Source: Actinomadura luzonensis
GTDB lineage: Bacteria; Actinomycetota; Actinomycetes; Streptosporangiales; Streptosporangiaceae
DNA length: 64,000 nucleotides
Direction: 5' to 3'
Assembly (NCBI RefSeq): GCF_022664455.2
Contig: NZ_JAKRKC020000001.1
Span: 3,973,001-4,037,000 of the forward strand
The position numbers were made by a program, and so were the translations under genes. Every line of letters starts with the position of its first letter. Position 1 is the stretch's first letter. The notes under the pieces are model-generated. The model ran no database searches. It worked only from the letters and a program-made list of their open reading frames with translations, and had not been told where the DNA came from. Positions 45,518 to 53,718 of the stretch are shown here, in pieces.

Positions 45518-46276
45518 ATGTCCTTCGTACGCCGTGCCGCGACCGTGCTCGCCGCCGCCACCGCCCTCACCGCCGGGCTCGCGCTGCCCGCCCTCGCCCA
45601 CGTCACCATCCAGCCCGGCTCCGCCGAGCAGGGCGGCTTCACCAAGGTCACCTTCCGGGTGCCGAACGAACGCGACGACGCCTCGACCACCAAGATCGAG
45701 GTCGCCTTCCCCGCCGACCACCCGCTCGCGTTCGTGTCGGTCAAGCCGGTGCCCGGCTGGGACGTCAAGGTCACCGAGGGCAAGCTGCCCACGCCGGTCA
45801 AGACCGAGTACGGCGACCTCAAGGAGGCCGTCACCAAGGTCGTCTGGTCCGGGGGCAAGATCGAGTCGGGGCAGTTCCAGGAGTTCGAGGTGTCCATGGG
45901 GCAGCTGCCCAAGGACGCCCAGCAGCTGATGTTCCCGACGAAGCAGACGTACTCGAGCGGTGAGGTCGTCGACTGGAGCGAGGCGCCGAAGGCGGACGGC
46001 TCGGAGGCCGAGCACCCGGCGCCGCTGCTCAAGCTCACCCCGGCCACCGGCGAGGACGGCCACGCCGCCGCCTCCGCCTCCCCCGCCACCTCCACCGGCG
46101 CCTCCTCCGGCGCGGCGCCCGCCGCCGGCTCGCCCAGCGTGGCCCCGGTCGCGGCCGGCTCCTCGCCGTCGTCCTCCGACGGCACCGCCCGGCTGCTGGG
46201 CGGGGCGGGGCTGGCGGTCGGCGTGATCGGCGTCGTCATCGCCCTCCTCAGCCTCCGCCGCCGCCCCACCGCCTGA
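45518..46276 (+). CDS. ycnI: YcnI-like DUF1775 copper-binding membrane protein
   Basis: 252 residues. The signal peptide ends ALA and leaves His28 as mature N-terminus (HVTIQPGSAEQGGFTKVTFRV). In YcnI this His and a conserved Trp region (here VPGWDVKV) bind Cu(II). The DUF1775 domain runs to about residue 165, then an Ala/Ser/Pro linker and a C-terminal membrane helix ending LRRRP. GTGGAG precedes the ATG. The layout parallels copC at 9416, including the tether. Confidence 0.92.
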   Translation: MSFVRRAATVLAAATALTAGLALPALAHVTIQPGSAEQGGFTKVTFRVPNERDDASTTKIEVAFPADHPLAFVSVKPVPGWDVKVTEGKLPTPVKTEYGDLKEAVTKVVWSGGKIESGQFQEFEVSMGQLPKDAQQLMFPTKQTYSSGEVVDWSEAPKADGSEAEHPAPLLKLTPATGEDGHAAASASPATSTGASSGAAPAAGSPSVAPVAAGSSPSSSDGTARLLGGAGLAVGVIGVVIALLSLRRRPTA

Positions 46277-46833
46277 CCACCCCTCAAGCCCCTGCCACCT
46301 CCCCACCCCCGCCCGGCCCCGGCGCCCTGTCCCGGAACCACGCCTTCGGGGGCTGAAGAGGGCGGCGAACCACCGCGCCGACCCGCCGGACCGGGCAGCA
46401 CCAGGGGCGACGCGACCGGGCCAGGGCGGCACGACCAGGCGGTGCGGCGCCGGACGACTCGGCACCGCACCGCCCCCGGCTCGGCCCAGCCGGGCGCCCC
46501 GCACCCGCTCGGACTGGCGGCAGAGCGAGTCGGGACGGCGGGGTGCCGGGCGTCCCCCCGGAGCACGGAAGGGGCCCGGGAGCAAGCGGCCCACGGCAAA
46601 GCGGCGCCGGGCGACTCGCCACCGTACCGCCCTCGGCTCGGCCCAGCCGGGCGCCCCTCGCACCCAGCGGGCCGGGCCTCAGGGCGGGCCAGCACAGAGC
46701 CCACCAGCACCAGGGCGGGCCAGCGCCAGGGCGGGCCAGCCCTAGAGCCGGCCGACGCCGGCGCGGGCGTCGGGGTGAGCGAGGGCCGGGTGGGGGTGGA
46801 CGGGGTGGGGGTGGACGGGGGAACGTCGGAGGT
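46277..46833. other. 557-bp intergenic region with a duplicated segment
   Basis: No gene with a family match or ribosome site is seen on either strand. Long open frames on both strands reflect the extreme GC content. It contains the direct repeat at 46444-46665 and several CCAGGGCGGGCCAG copies near 46685-46745. Confidence 0.5.
46444..46665. repeat. Imperfect direct repeat of about 65 bp, two copies
   Basis: Copies begin at 46444 and 46601, both with GCGGCGCCGG and both containing CTCGGCCCAGCCGGGCGCCCC near their ends. They differ at a few bases and one single-base insertion, which suggests an old duplication. Confidence 0.8.
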
Positions 46834-47730
46834 ATGGCCGGTAACAGGCGTACCTCCGTGACGTGGACCGCGTTCGGGCCGATGATGATCGCCGCCTGCG
46901 AGCGGTTCCTCCCCCCTGAGGCCAGGATCGTGGACGACGACCTGGCCCCGCGGCTCCTGCCGCCCGCCCTGCGGCTGCTGATCCGGCTGCCGGCCGCCCG
47001 CCGGGCGCTGGTCGCCGGGTCGGAGCGCCGCCTGCCCGGCATCTGGGCGAGCGTGCTGTGCCGCAAGCGGTATGCCGACGACCAGGTGCGGGCCGCGCTG
47101 GAGGCCGGCGTCGACCAGGTCGTGGTCCTCGGCGCGGGCCTGGACACCCGGGCCTGCCGCCTGGCGGGCCCCAAGGTGCGGGCGTTCGAGCTGGACCTGC
47201 CGGACAACGTGGCCCGCAAGCGGCGCCGGCTGACCCGCGCGTTCGGCCGGGTGCCCGAGGGCCTCACCCTGGTCCCGATCGACTTCGACCGCGGCGGCCT
47301 GGCCAGGACGCTGGCGACGGCCGGGTTCCGCGCCGACCGCCCGGCGGTGTTCGTGTGGGAGGCGGTCACCCAGTACCTCAGCGAGGACGGCGTCCGCGCC
47401 ACCCTCGCCTCCCTGTCGAGGGCGGCCCCGGGCAGCCGCCTGCTCTTCACCTACGTCCGCCGCGACTTCCTGGACGGCGTGAACCTGTACGGGGGCGGCC
47501 GCATGCGCCGCGACTTCGTCGAGCGGCGGCCGGTGTTCCGCTTCGGCCTGCTGCCTGAGGAGGTGGCCGGGCTGCTGGCCCCGTACGGGTGGGCGGAGGC
47601 GGAGCAGGCCGGTCCGGCCGAGTACGCGGCCCGCTACCTGCGTCCGTCGCGCCGGGACCGGGGCCTGAGCGCCCCGACGGAGATCGAGCGGTTCGTGCTG
47701 GCGACGACCGCGGCGGCGCGAGAAGGTTAG
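46834..47730 (+). CDS. SAM-dependent methyltransferase of the LCMT/TIGR00027 type
   Basis: 298 residues. The SAM-binding motif VVVLGAGLDTRACRL is followed by FELDLPDNVARKRRRL and PAVFVWEAVTQYLSEDGVRATL, characteristic of the Ppm1/LCMT-like group annotated as TIGR00027. The substrate is unknown. GGAGGT directly precedes the ATG at 46834, closer than ideal. It is followed by the DHA2 exporter gene in the same direction, after 21 bp. Confidence 0.85.
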   Translation: MAGNRRTSVTWTAFGPMMIAACERFLPPEARIVDDDLAPRLLPPALRLLIRLPAARRALVAGSERRLPGIWASVLCRKRYADDQVRAALEAGVDQVVVLGAGLDTRACRLAGPKVRAFELDLPDNVARKRRRLTRAFGRVPEGLTLVPIDFDRGGLARTLATAGFRADRPAVFVWEAVTQYLSEDGVRATLASLSRAAPGSRLLFTYVRRDFLDGVNLYGGGRMRRDFVERRPVFRFGLLPEEVAGLLAPYGWAEAEQAGPAEYAARYLRPSRRDRGLSAPTEIERFVLATTAAAREG

Positions 47731-47765
47731 TTAAGGCAATATAATAGTTATATGGCACTAACTAA
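47727..47765. promoter_or_regulatory. Promoter and operator of the DHA2/MarR operon
   Basis: A perfect -10 box TATAAT (47740-47745) lies 6 nt before the ATG at 47752, so the message should be leaderless. TTAGTTA (47727-47733) and TAACTAA (47759-47765) form a perfect inverted pair flanking it, a likely site for the MarR protein encoded at 49221. The stretch is strikingly AT-rich. Confidence 0.75.
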
Positions 47766-49221
47766 TGTCGGCCGCCGCGGCCGTCAGGAGGCCCGGCCGC
47801 GCAGGCCGATGCTCGTCCTGGCCATCTGCTGCACGAGCCTGTTCATCGTCGGGCTGGACAACACGATCGTGAACGTCGCGCTGCCGTCCATCCGGCGCGA
47901 CCTCGGCGCCTCGGTCTCCGGCCTGCAGTGGATCATCGACGCGTACACCGTCGTGCTGGCCTCGCTGCTGATGTTGTCCGGCTCGACCGGCGACCGGGTC
48001 GGCCGGCGGCGCACCTTCCAGACCGGTCTCGCCCTGTTCACGCTGGGGTCCCTGCTGTGCTCGCTGGCGCCCGGCCTGGGCTGGCTGATCGCGGCCCGCG
48101 CGCTGCAGGCCATCGGCGGCTCGATGCTCAACCCCGTCGCCATGTCGATCATCACCAACACCTTCACCGAGCCGCGCGAGCGGGCCCGCGCGATCGGCGT
48201 CTGGGGCGCGGTCGTCGGCATCAGCATGGCGCTCGGCCCGCCGCTCGGCGGCGTGCTGGTGGCCTCGATCGGCTGGCGGTCCATCTTCTGGATCAACATC
48301 CCGGTCGGTCTGGCGGCGCTGGCGCTGTGCGCGCTGTTCGTGCCGGAGTCGCGCGCGCCGCGCCCGCGGCCGGTGGACGCCGTGGGGCAGGTGCTGGTCG
48401 TGGTGCTGCTGGCGAGCCTCACCTACGGGCTGATCGAGGCGCCCGACGCCGGCTGGGCCTCGGCGCAGACGCTGGGCTGCTTCGCGCTCGCCGCGCTGGC
48501 GCTGGCCGTGCTGGTGCCGTACGAGCTGCGCCGCCGCGAGCCGCTGATCAACCCGCGCTTCTTCCGCAGCGTCCCGTTCGCGGGAGCCACGGTGATCGCG
48601 GTGTGCGGCTTCGCCACGCTCGGCGGCTTCCTGTTCCTCAACACCCTCTACCTCCAGGAGACCCTGGGCTACTCCGCCCTGCACGCCGGCCTGCTGACCC
48701 TGCCCATGGCCGCGCTCACGGTGGTCTGCTCGCCGGTGTCGGGCCGCATCGTCGGCGCCGCCGGGCCGCGCGTCCCCCTGGTCATCGCCGGGACCGCGCT
48801 CACCGCCAGCATGCTCATCCTGACCACGCTCACCGCGCACACCCCGCTGTGGCTGCTCATCACGGCGTACGTGCTGTTCGGGCTCGGGTTCGGGATGCTG
48901 AACGCGCCCATCACCAACACCGCCGTCTCCGGCATGCCGGTCGCGCAGGCCGGGGTCGCCGCCGCGGTGGCCTCCACCAGCCGGCAGATCGGCCAGTCGC
49001 TCGGCGTCGCCGTGCTCGGCGCGCTGGTCACCTCCGCCGTACGCGGCCCGCTGCCCACCGGCTTCCCCCAGGCCAGCCACATCGGCTGGTGGGTCGGCGC
49101 CGGGTGCGGCGCGGTGATCCTGCTTCTCGGTATCCTCACCACAGGCCACTGGGCCAAGCAGAGCGCCGCCCGCACCGCAGAGCGGCTCATCCACGGCTCG
49201 ACGAGGACGGCGGACACCTGA
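47752..49221 (+). CDS. DHA2 (14-helix) MFS drug exporter
   Basis: 489 residues. Helix 1 carries FIVGLDNTIVNVALPSIRRDLGAS, motif A is GSTGDRVGRRRTF and the motif-C helix reads ALGPPLGGVLVASIGWRSIFWINIPVG, all typical of EmrB/QacA exporters. The ATG is leaderless by the promoter position. The stop overlaps the ATG of the MarR gene by one base, so exporter and regulator are made together. Confidence 0.93.
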   Translation: MALTNVGRRGRQEARPRRPMLVLAICCTSLFIVGLDNTIVNVALPSIRRDLGASVSGLQWIIDAYTVVLASLLMLSGSTGDRVGRRRTFQTGLALFTLGSLLCSLAPGLGWLIAARALQAIGGSMLNPVAMSIITNTFTEPRERARAIGVWGAVVGISMALGPPLGGVLVASIGWRSIFWINIPVGLAALALCALFVPESRAPRPRPVDAVGQVLVVVLLASLTYGLIEAPDAGWASAQTLGCFALAALALAVLVPYELRRREPLINPRFFRSVPFAGATVIAVCGFATLGGFLFLNTLYLQETLGYSALHAGLLTLPMAALTVVCSPVSGRIVGAAGPRVPLVIAGTALTASMLILTTLTAHTPLWLLITAYVLFGLGFGMLNAPITNTAVSGMPVAQAGVAAAVASTSRQIGQSLGVAVLGALVTSAVRGPLPTGFPQASHIGWWVGAGCGAVILLLGILTTGHWAKQSAARTAERLIHGSTRTADT

Positions 49222-49664
49222 TGAGCGACCCAGCGCCCCCCGACGCGCGCGCCACCGCCGTCGCCCGGGTGTGGGCGGCGATGCGCGTGCTGGTGCTGGA
49301 GGAGGAGGACCGCCGCAAGGAGGTCGCCGACACGCTCGGCATCAGCTTCTCCCGCGCCAGGGCGCTGCGCCGCCTGCTGCCCGGCCCGCTGACCATGCGC
49401 GAGCTGACGGCCCGGCTGAGCACCGAGAAGCCGTACACGACGCTGGTCGTGGACGACCTGGAGGAGCGCGGCTACGTGCGCCGCACCGTGCACCCGGACG
49501 ACCGGCGCAGCAAGATCGTCACGCTGACGGACGCCGGCCGGGCCGCCGCCGAGCGGGCCGACCGCATCCTGGCCCGCCCGCCGCGCCGCCTGGCCGCACT
49601 CGCCCCCGACGACCTGGCGGCCCTCGACCGCATCCTGACCGGCCTGTTCGCCGCCGAGCCCTGA
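49221..49664 (+). CDS. MarR-family regulator of the DHA2 exporter
   Basis: 147 residues. The winged helix is at about 48-100 (LTMRELTARLSTEKPYTTLVVDDLEERGYVRRTVHPDDRRSKIV). Its position as the second gene of the exporter operon and the inverted repeat at the operon promoter suggest feedback repression released by a drug-like ligand. Confidence 0.9.
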   Translation: MSDPAPPDARATAVARVWAAMRVLVLEEEDRRKEVADTLGISFSRARALRRLLPGPLTMRELTARLSTEKPYTTLVVDDLEERGYVRRTVHPDDRRSKIVTLTDAGRAAAERADRILARPPRRLAALAPDDLAALDRILTGLFAAEP

Positions 49665-49695
49665 ACCGCGCCTCCCCGGCCGGCCTTCCCGGCCC

Positions 49696-50661
49696 TCAGG
49701 ACGTGATGTCCTTGCCGGTGAAGCGGGCCCAGGCGATCGAGCCGAACAGCGCGATGTAGGCGGCGAACGACAGCAGCCCGTCGCGCAACGCCCCAAGATC
49801 GATGGGGGTGCGCAGCACCGCGTCGAAGCCGGTGAACCGGGTCGGCAGCAGGTACGGCGTGATCGGCGCGAGGTCCGGCACCGCGCGCAGCACCTGGCAC
49901 ACGATGAGCAGCACCATCGTGCCGGCGATGGCCCCGATGGCGACCTCGGTGAACGTCGACAGCGCCAGCGCGACGGCGGCCAGCGCCGCCATGCCGGCCC
50001 CCACGTAGCCGATGGCGATGAGGATGCGCAGCAGGCCCTCGCCCATCGTGATCGTGGTGCCCGACAGCAGCGTCACCGAGCCGCCGGGGAACAGCGCGAG
50101 GCCGGTCAGCAGCGCCGACACGGCCACGACGACGGTCGCGGCGTAGGCGAAGACGACCGCGTTGAGGTACTTGACCGCCAGCAGGCGGGTCCGGCCCGCG
50201 GGGGCGGCCAGCAGGTAGCGCAGCGTGCCGCCGCCCGCCTCGCCCGCGATCGAGTCGCCCGCGACCACGCTGACCGCGACCGGCATCAGCAGCAGCACCA
50301 GGAACGAGAACGACAGGAACGTCAGCATGAGGCTGTTGCCGGCCACGTCCTGGATGATGCCGCCCATCTCGCCGTCGCCGGTCGTGCCCGCGGCGAGGCG
50401 CAGGCCCACGCCGAGCACGATCGGGACGACGCCGAGCACGGCGAGCAGCGCCATGTTGCGGGGGCGGCGGAAGGTCAGGCCGAGCTCCGAGGCCAGCAGC
50501 CGCCAGAACGCGCCGGGCCGCCGCCGCCCGGCCGCCGCGCCCCCGCCGGCGGTCACCCGAATCAGGTCCTCGTGCTCCTCGCCGGCGGCCGGGCCGCCGG
50601 GCTCGGGCGGGCGGCGCTCGACCGTGCGCAGGGTCTCCGTGACCGGCACCAGGCCGGGCAT
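49696..50661 (-). CDS. ABC-2 permease of the LolA-linked exporter
   Basis: 321 residues. An N-terminal disordered segment (about 1-48) precedes six helices with the large first loop typical of ABC-2 permeases (LLPTRFTGFDAVL near the end). ATG 50661 has GGGAG 9 nt upstream. The next frame contains MSTADTRTQAGAAAR starting at 50798, 14 bp inside the ATPase gene, which looks like the natural N-terminus in a coupled operon; joining it would need one base shift near 50670. Thus the start may be misplaced by a frameshift. Confidence 0.85.
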   Translation of the reverse strand: MPGLVPVTETLRTVERRPPEPGGPAAGEEHEDLIRVTAGGGAAAGRRRPGAFWRLLASELGLTFRRPRNMALLAVLGVVPIVLGVGLRLAAGTTGDGEMGGIIQDVAGNSLMLTFLSFSFLVLLLMPVAVSVVAGDSIAGEAGGGTLRYLLAAPAGRTRLLAVKYLNAVVFAYAATVVVAVSALLTGLALFPGGSVTLLSGTTITMGEGLLRILIAIGYVGAGMAALAAVALALSTFTEVAIGAIAGTMVLLIVCQVLRAVPDLAPITPYLLPTRFTGFDAVLRTPIDLGALRDGLLSFAAYIALFGSIAWARFTGKDITS

Positions 50662-50784
50662 GCGGCGCGGCTCCCGGCGGCCGGCGGCCGCCCGTCCGCG
50701 GCGGGCGTGCCCTGCGGAGGCGCCGGGGCGGCCGTCTCCCTGGGCGCCCGCTCCCGGGCCGCCGCGCCCGCCTGGGTGCGGGTG

Positions 50785-51765
50785 TCAGCCGTCGACATCG
50801 AATCCTTCTCCCGTCAGTCCGACGAACACGTCCTCGAGGCTCGGCCGGACGACCGCCAACCCCCGTACCGCCACCTCCTGCCCCACCAGAGCCGCATTGA
50901 TCGTCTCGGGCCGGGCCGCGCCGAGCTCGGCGGTCACCTCGTCCCCCTCCGCCCGCACCGCGGCCAGGCCGAGCGTGCCGAGCACCCGGGCCGCCGCGGC
51001 CGCGTCGGGCGTCTCCACGCGGATCAGCGGCACCCGCCCGGCGCTCAGCGAGGCGATCGTGCCCTGCGCGACCAGCCGGCCGGCCCGCATGATGGCCGCG
51101 TGCGTGCACATCTGCTCGACCTCGGCCAGCAGGTGCGAGGAGACGAAGACGGTGGTGCCCTCGGCGGCGATCTCCTTGACCAGCGCGCGCACCTCGCGGG
51201 TGCCCTGAGGGTCGAGGCCGTTGGTGGGCTCGTCCAGGATCAGCAGCTCGCGCGGCCCCAGCAGGGCGGCGGCGATGGCCAGGCGCTGGCGCATGCCGAG
51301 GGAGTAGGCGCGGTAGCGCTTGCCCGCCGCGGCGGCCAGGCCGACGCGGTCGAGCGCGGCGGCGACCCGCCGCCGGGCGGTGCCGCGCTCGGCGGCCGGG
51401 TCGGCGGCGTCGAAACGCAGCAGGTTGGCCGCGCCCGACAGGTACGGGTAGAACGCCGGCCCCTCGACCAGCGCCCCCACCCGGGTCAGGGCCTGCGCGG
51501 GCGGCAGCCCGAGCACCGAGAACCGGCCCGCCGTGGGCGTGACCAGGCCGAGCAGCATGCGGATCGTGGTGGTCTTGCCCGAGCCGTTGGGCCCGAGGAA
51601 GCCGAACACGGCGCCGCGCGGCACGGTCAGGTCCAGCGCGTCCACCGCGACCTGGCCGCCGCGGAAGCGCTTGGTGAGGCCGCGGGTGACGATGGCGGCG
51701 GCGGGGTCCGGCGCGGGCGGGGCCGCCCCGGAGGGCAGCCCCGCTTCCTGCGTCAGGGCGCTCAC
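50785..51765 (-). CDS. ABC ATPase of the LolA-linked exporter
   Basis: 326 residues from a GTG overlapping the stop of the LolA-like gene (GTGA). Walker A GPNGSGKTT, signature YSLGMRQR, Walker B LLILDEP, H-loop SSH. This is the DrrA/CcmA-like type with a C-terminal extension ending LEDVFVGLTGEGFDVDG. It is translationally coupled upstream and followed by the permease. Confidence 0.93.
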   Translation of the reverse strand: MSALTQEAGLPSGAAPPAPDPAAAIVTRGLTKRFRGGQVAVDALDLTVPRGAVFGFLGPNGSGKTTTIRMLLGLVTPTAGRFSVLGLPPAQALTRVGALVEGPAFYPYLSGAANLLRFDAADPAAERGTARRRVAAALDRVGLAAAAGKRYRAYSLGMRQRLAIAAALLGPRELLILDEPTNGLDPQGTREVRALVKEIAAEGTTVFVSSHLLAEVEQMCTHAAIMRAGRLVAQGTIASLSAGRVPLIRVETPDAAAAARVLGTLGLAAVRAEGDEVTAELGAARPETINAALVGQEVAVRGLAVVRPSLEDVFVGLTGEGFDVDG

Positions 51766-52916
51766 TTGACGCCCGCCGCCTTGACGATCTCCTCGGGGGT
51801 GACCGCGCCGGCCAGCAGGCGGCCGTCGTCGGTCAGCAGGGCGGTGACGAGCTTCGTCTTGATCAGCTTGCCCGAGCCCCACGGCCCGCTCACCGGGGTG
51901 GCGGACTTGAGCACGGTGTCGAGCAGCGCGCCGGGGTCGGCGTTCTGCCCGTTGCGCCCGCCCTGGCCGTCCTGCCCGGCCTGGGCCTTCAGGTCGGCCC
52001 GCGAGAACGGCAGGACCGCGACGGTCGTCCACCCCTCGCCGACGACCTTGGCCTTGCCCGCCATGTCGGCGGCGTGCTCGGCCCGCTGCTCGGCCTGCTT
52101 GCCGAAGCCCTCGTCGCCGATCGTCGCCTCCTCCACCTTGGCGCCGGCGGGCGGCGTGAAGCTGAAGTTCTCCGGCGCCGGCGGGGTGAAGGTGACCTGG
52201 GTGAAGCCCACCTGGTACGCCGGCTCGGCCGACCCCTTGGCGTAGAGCTGCACCTGGAGCGGCACGTACGTCTCGCCGTCGAGCGCGATCCGCACCTCCT
52301 GCACCAGCGAGCCCTCGGCCTTAGGCGCCAGCACGAGCTGGTAGACCGGCCGGCCCGCGACCTCGGCGGTGTTGATCACCCGGACCGCGGTGTGCTCGTC
52401 CACGGCGGCCAGCAGCCGCGCCGCCGCCTGCTGCGGCGTCAGGTCGGTCGGCTGCGGCGTGGGCAGCGCGTGCTGCTCCTCCGCGCCGGCCTTGACGCTC
52501 AGCCGGGTGGCGGTGTTGGTGGCGCTGTCCCAGTACCAGATCTGCTTGCCGTTGTAGATCAGGTTGGTCTCGTTGAGCTGGGTGGGCATGGCGACGCGGA
52601 TCTTGTCCTCGCCGCCGTACCAGACCTTCACCTCGTGCGTGCCGGACAGCAGGCTGAGCGGCGACGTCTCCCCGGCGGACGGCAGGGCGGGCAGGCCGAG
52701 CGAGGCGGTCTGCTGCACCGTGCCGGACATCGGCTTGACGCCCTGCTGCTTGCCGGTGGCCGCCGCGGCGTCGGCGAGCAACTGCTCGGCCGAGCGCTCC
52801 GGCAGCGCGGGATCGCCGCTCACCGCGGCTATGACGGGGCCGGCGCCGATCGCGGCTCCGATCACGGCCGCCGCCGCGATCGGGACTCCCCACCTCACGA
52901 ACGTGCCTCTGCGCAT
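51762..52916 (-). CDS. LolA-like envelope protein
   Basis: 384 residues. One N-terminal signal/anchor helix (about 7-30) is followed by a LolA/LppX-type half-barrel (GTHEVKVWYGGEDKIRVAMPTQLNETNLIYNGKQIWYWDS). The C-terminal part contains LLDTVLKSATPVSGPWGSGKLIKTKLVTALLTDDGRLLAGAVTPEEI, common in actinobacterial DUF2092-like sensors. AAGGAG lies 4 nt before ATG 52916. It leads an operon with an ABC exporter, divergent from a two-component system. A role in lipid/lipoprotein handling or envelope stress sensing is inferred. Confidence 0.85.
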   Translation of the reverse strand: MRRGTFVRWGVPIAAAAVIGAAIGAGPVIAAVSGDPALPERSAEQLLADAAAATGKQQGVKPMSGTVQQTASLGLPALPSAGETSPLSLLSGTHEVKVWYGGEDKIRVAMPTQLNETNLIYNGKQIWYWDSATNTATRLSVKAGAEEQHALPTPQPTDLTPQQAAARLLAAVDEHTAVRVINTAEVAGRPVYQLVLAPKAEGSLVQEVRIALDGETYVPLQVQLYAKGSAEPAYQVGFTQVTFTPPAPENFSFTPPAGAKVEEATIGDEGFGKQAEQRAEHAADMAGKAKVVGEGWTTVAVLPFSRADLKAQAGQDGQGGRNGQNADPGALLDTVLKSATPVSGPWGSGKLIKTKLVTALLTDDGRLLAGAVTPEEIVKAAGVK

Positions 52917-52974
52917 CTCACTCCTTAACGGTATGTCGATGCTCATAGCCTGCGTGGGGCATCCTTAGGCGGAC

Positions 52975-53020
52975 CTGAGACAGTCTGAGACCCCTCTCAG
53001 TCTTCTCAGCGCGGTCTCAG
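52975..53020. promoter_or_regulatory. Ladder of CTGAGAC repeats, probable response-regulator sites
   Basis: CTGAGAC occurs at 52975 and 52985 (10-bp period), followed by inverted units TCTCAG at 52995, 53004 and 53015 (9-11 bp apart). The five half-sites lie between the LolA/ABC operon and the response regulator gene. Confidence 0.7.
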
Positions 53021-53043
53021 GGAGGGGACGGGAGAATCAGCAC

Positions 53044-53718
53044 ATGAGAGTACTTGTCGTCGAGGACGAGCGGCGGATGGCGGCGGCGCTCCAGCGCGGC
53101 CTCCAGGCCGAGGGCTTCGCCGTGGACCTCGCCCACGACGGCGAGGAGGGCCTGCACGCGGCCCGGCAGGGCGACTACGACGTCGTGGTGCTCGACATCA
53201 TGCTGCCCCGGCTGTCCGGCTACAACGTGTGCAAACAGCTCCGCGCCGAGGAGAACTGGGTGCCGATCCTCATGCTGTCGGCCAAGGACGGCGAGTACGA
53301 CATGGCCGACGGCCTCGACCTCGGCGCCGACGACTACCTGACCAAGCCGTTCTCGTACGTGGTGCTGGTGGCCCGGCTGCGGGCGCTGCTGCGCAGGGAC
53401 GCGGGCCGGCGGCCGGCGGTGCTGCAGGCCGGCGACCTGTCGCTGGACCCGGCGCGGCGGCGGGTGGAGCGCGACGGCGCCTCGATCGAGCTGACGCCGC
53501 GCGAGTTCGCGCTGCTGGAGTACCTGCTGCGGCGGCGCGACGAGGTGGTGTCGAAGTCGGAGATCCTGGAGCACGTCTGGGACACCTTCGACACCGACCC
53601 GAACGTGGTCGAGGTGTACGTCGGCTATCTGCGGCGCAAGATCGACGCCCCGTTCGGCAGGAACGCGCTGCAGACCGTGCGCGGCGCCGGGTACCGGCTG
53701 GCGGGCGACGGTGGCTGA
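53044..53718 (+). CDS. OmpR-family response regulator
   Basis: 224 residues. The receiver domain has acidic residues at 8-9, phospho-acceptor Asp51, and Lys near 101 (DYLTKPFSYVVLVARLRALLRR); the winged helix (about 130-222) ends LQTVRGAGYRLA. It is divergent from the LolA operon across the repeat ladder and overlaps its kinase gene by 8 bp. It probably controls both directions. Confidence 0.94.
   Translation: MRVLVVEDERRMAAALQRGLQAEGFAVDLAHDGEEGLHAARQGDYDVVVLDIMLPRLSGYNVCKQLRAEENWVPILMLSAKDGEYDMADGLDLGADDYLTKPFSYVVLVARLRALLRRDAGRRPAVLQAGDLSLDPARRRVERDGASIELTPREFALLEYLLRRRDEVVSKSEILEHVWDTFDTDPNVVEVYVGYLRRKIDAPFGRNALQTVRGAGYRLAGDGG

Noticed and set aside
46284..47450. A 388-codon minus-strand frame over the gap and methyltransferase
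   Set aside because: Its C-terminal part is low-complexity repeat translation and its N-terminal part is antisense to the methyltransferase.
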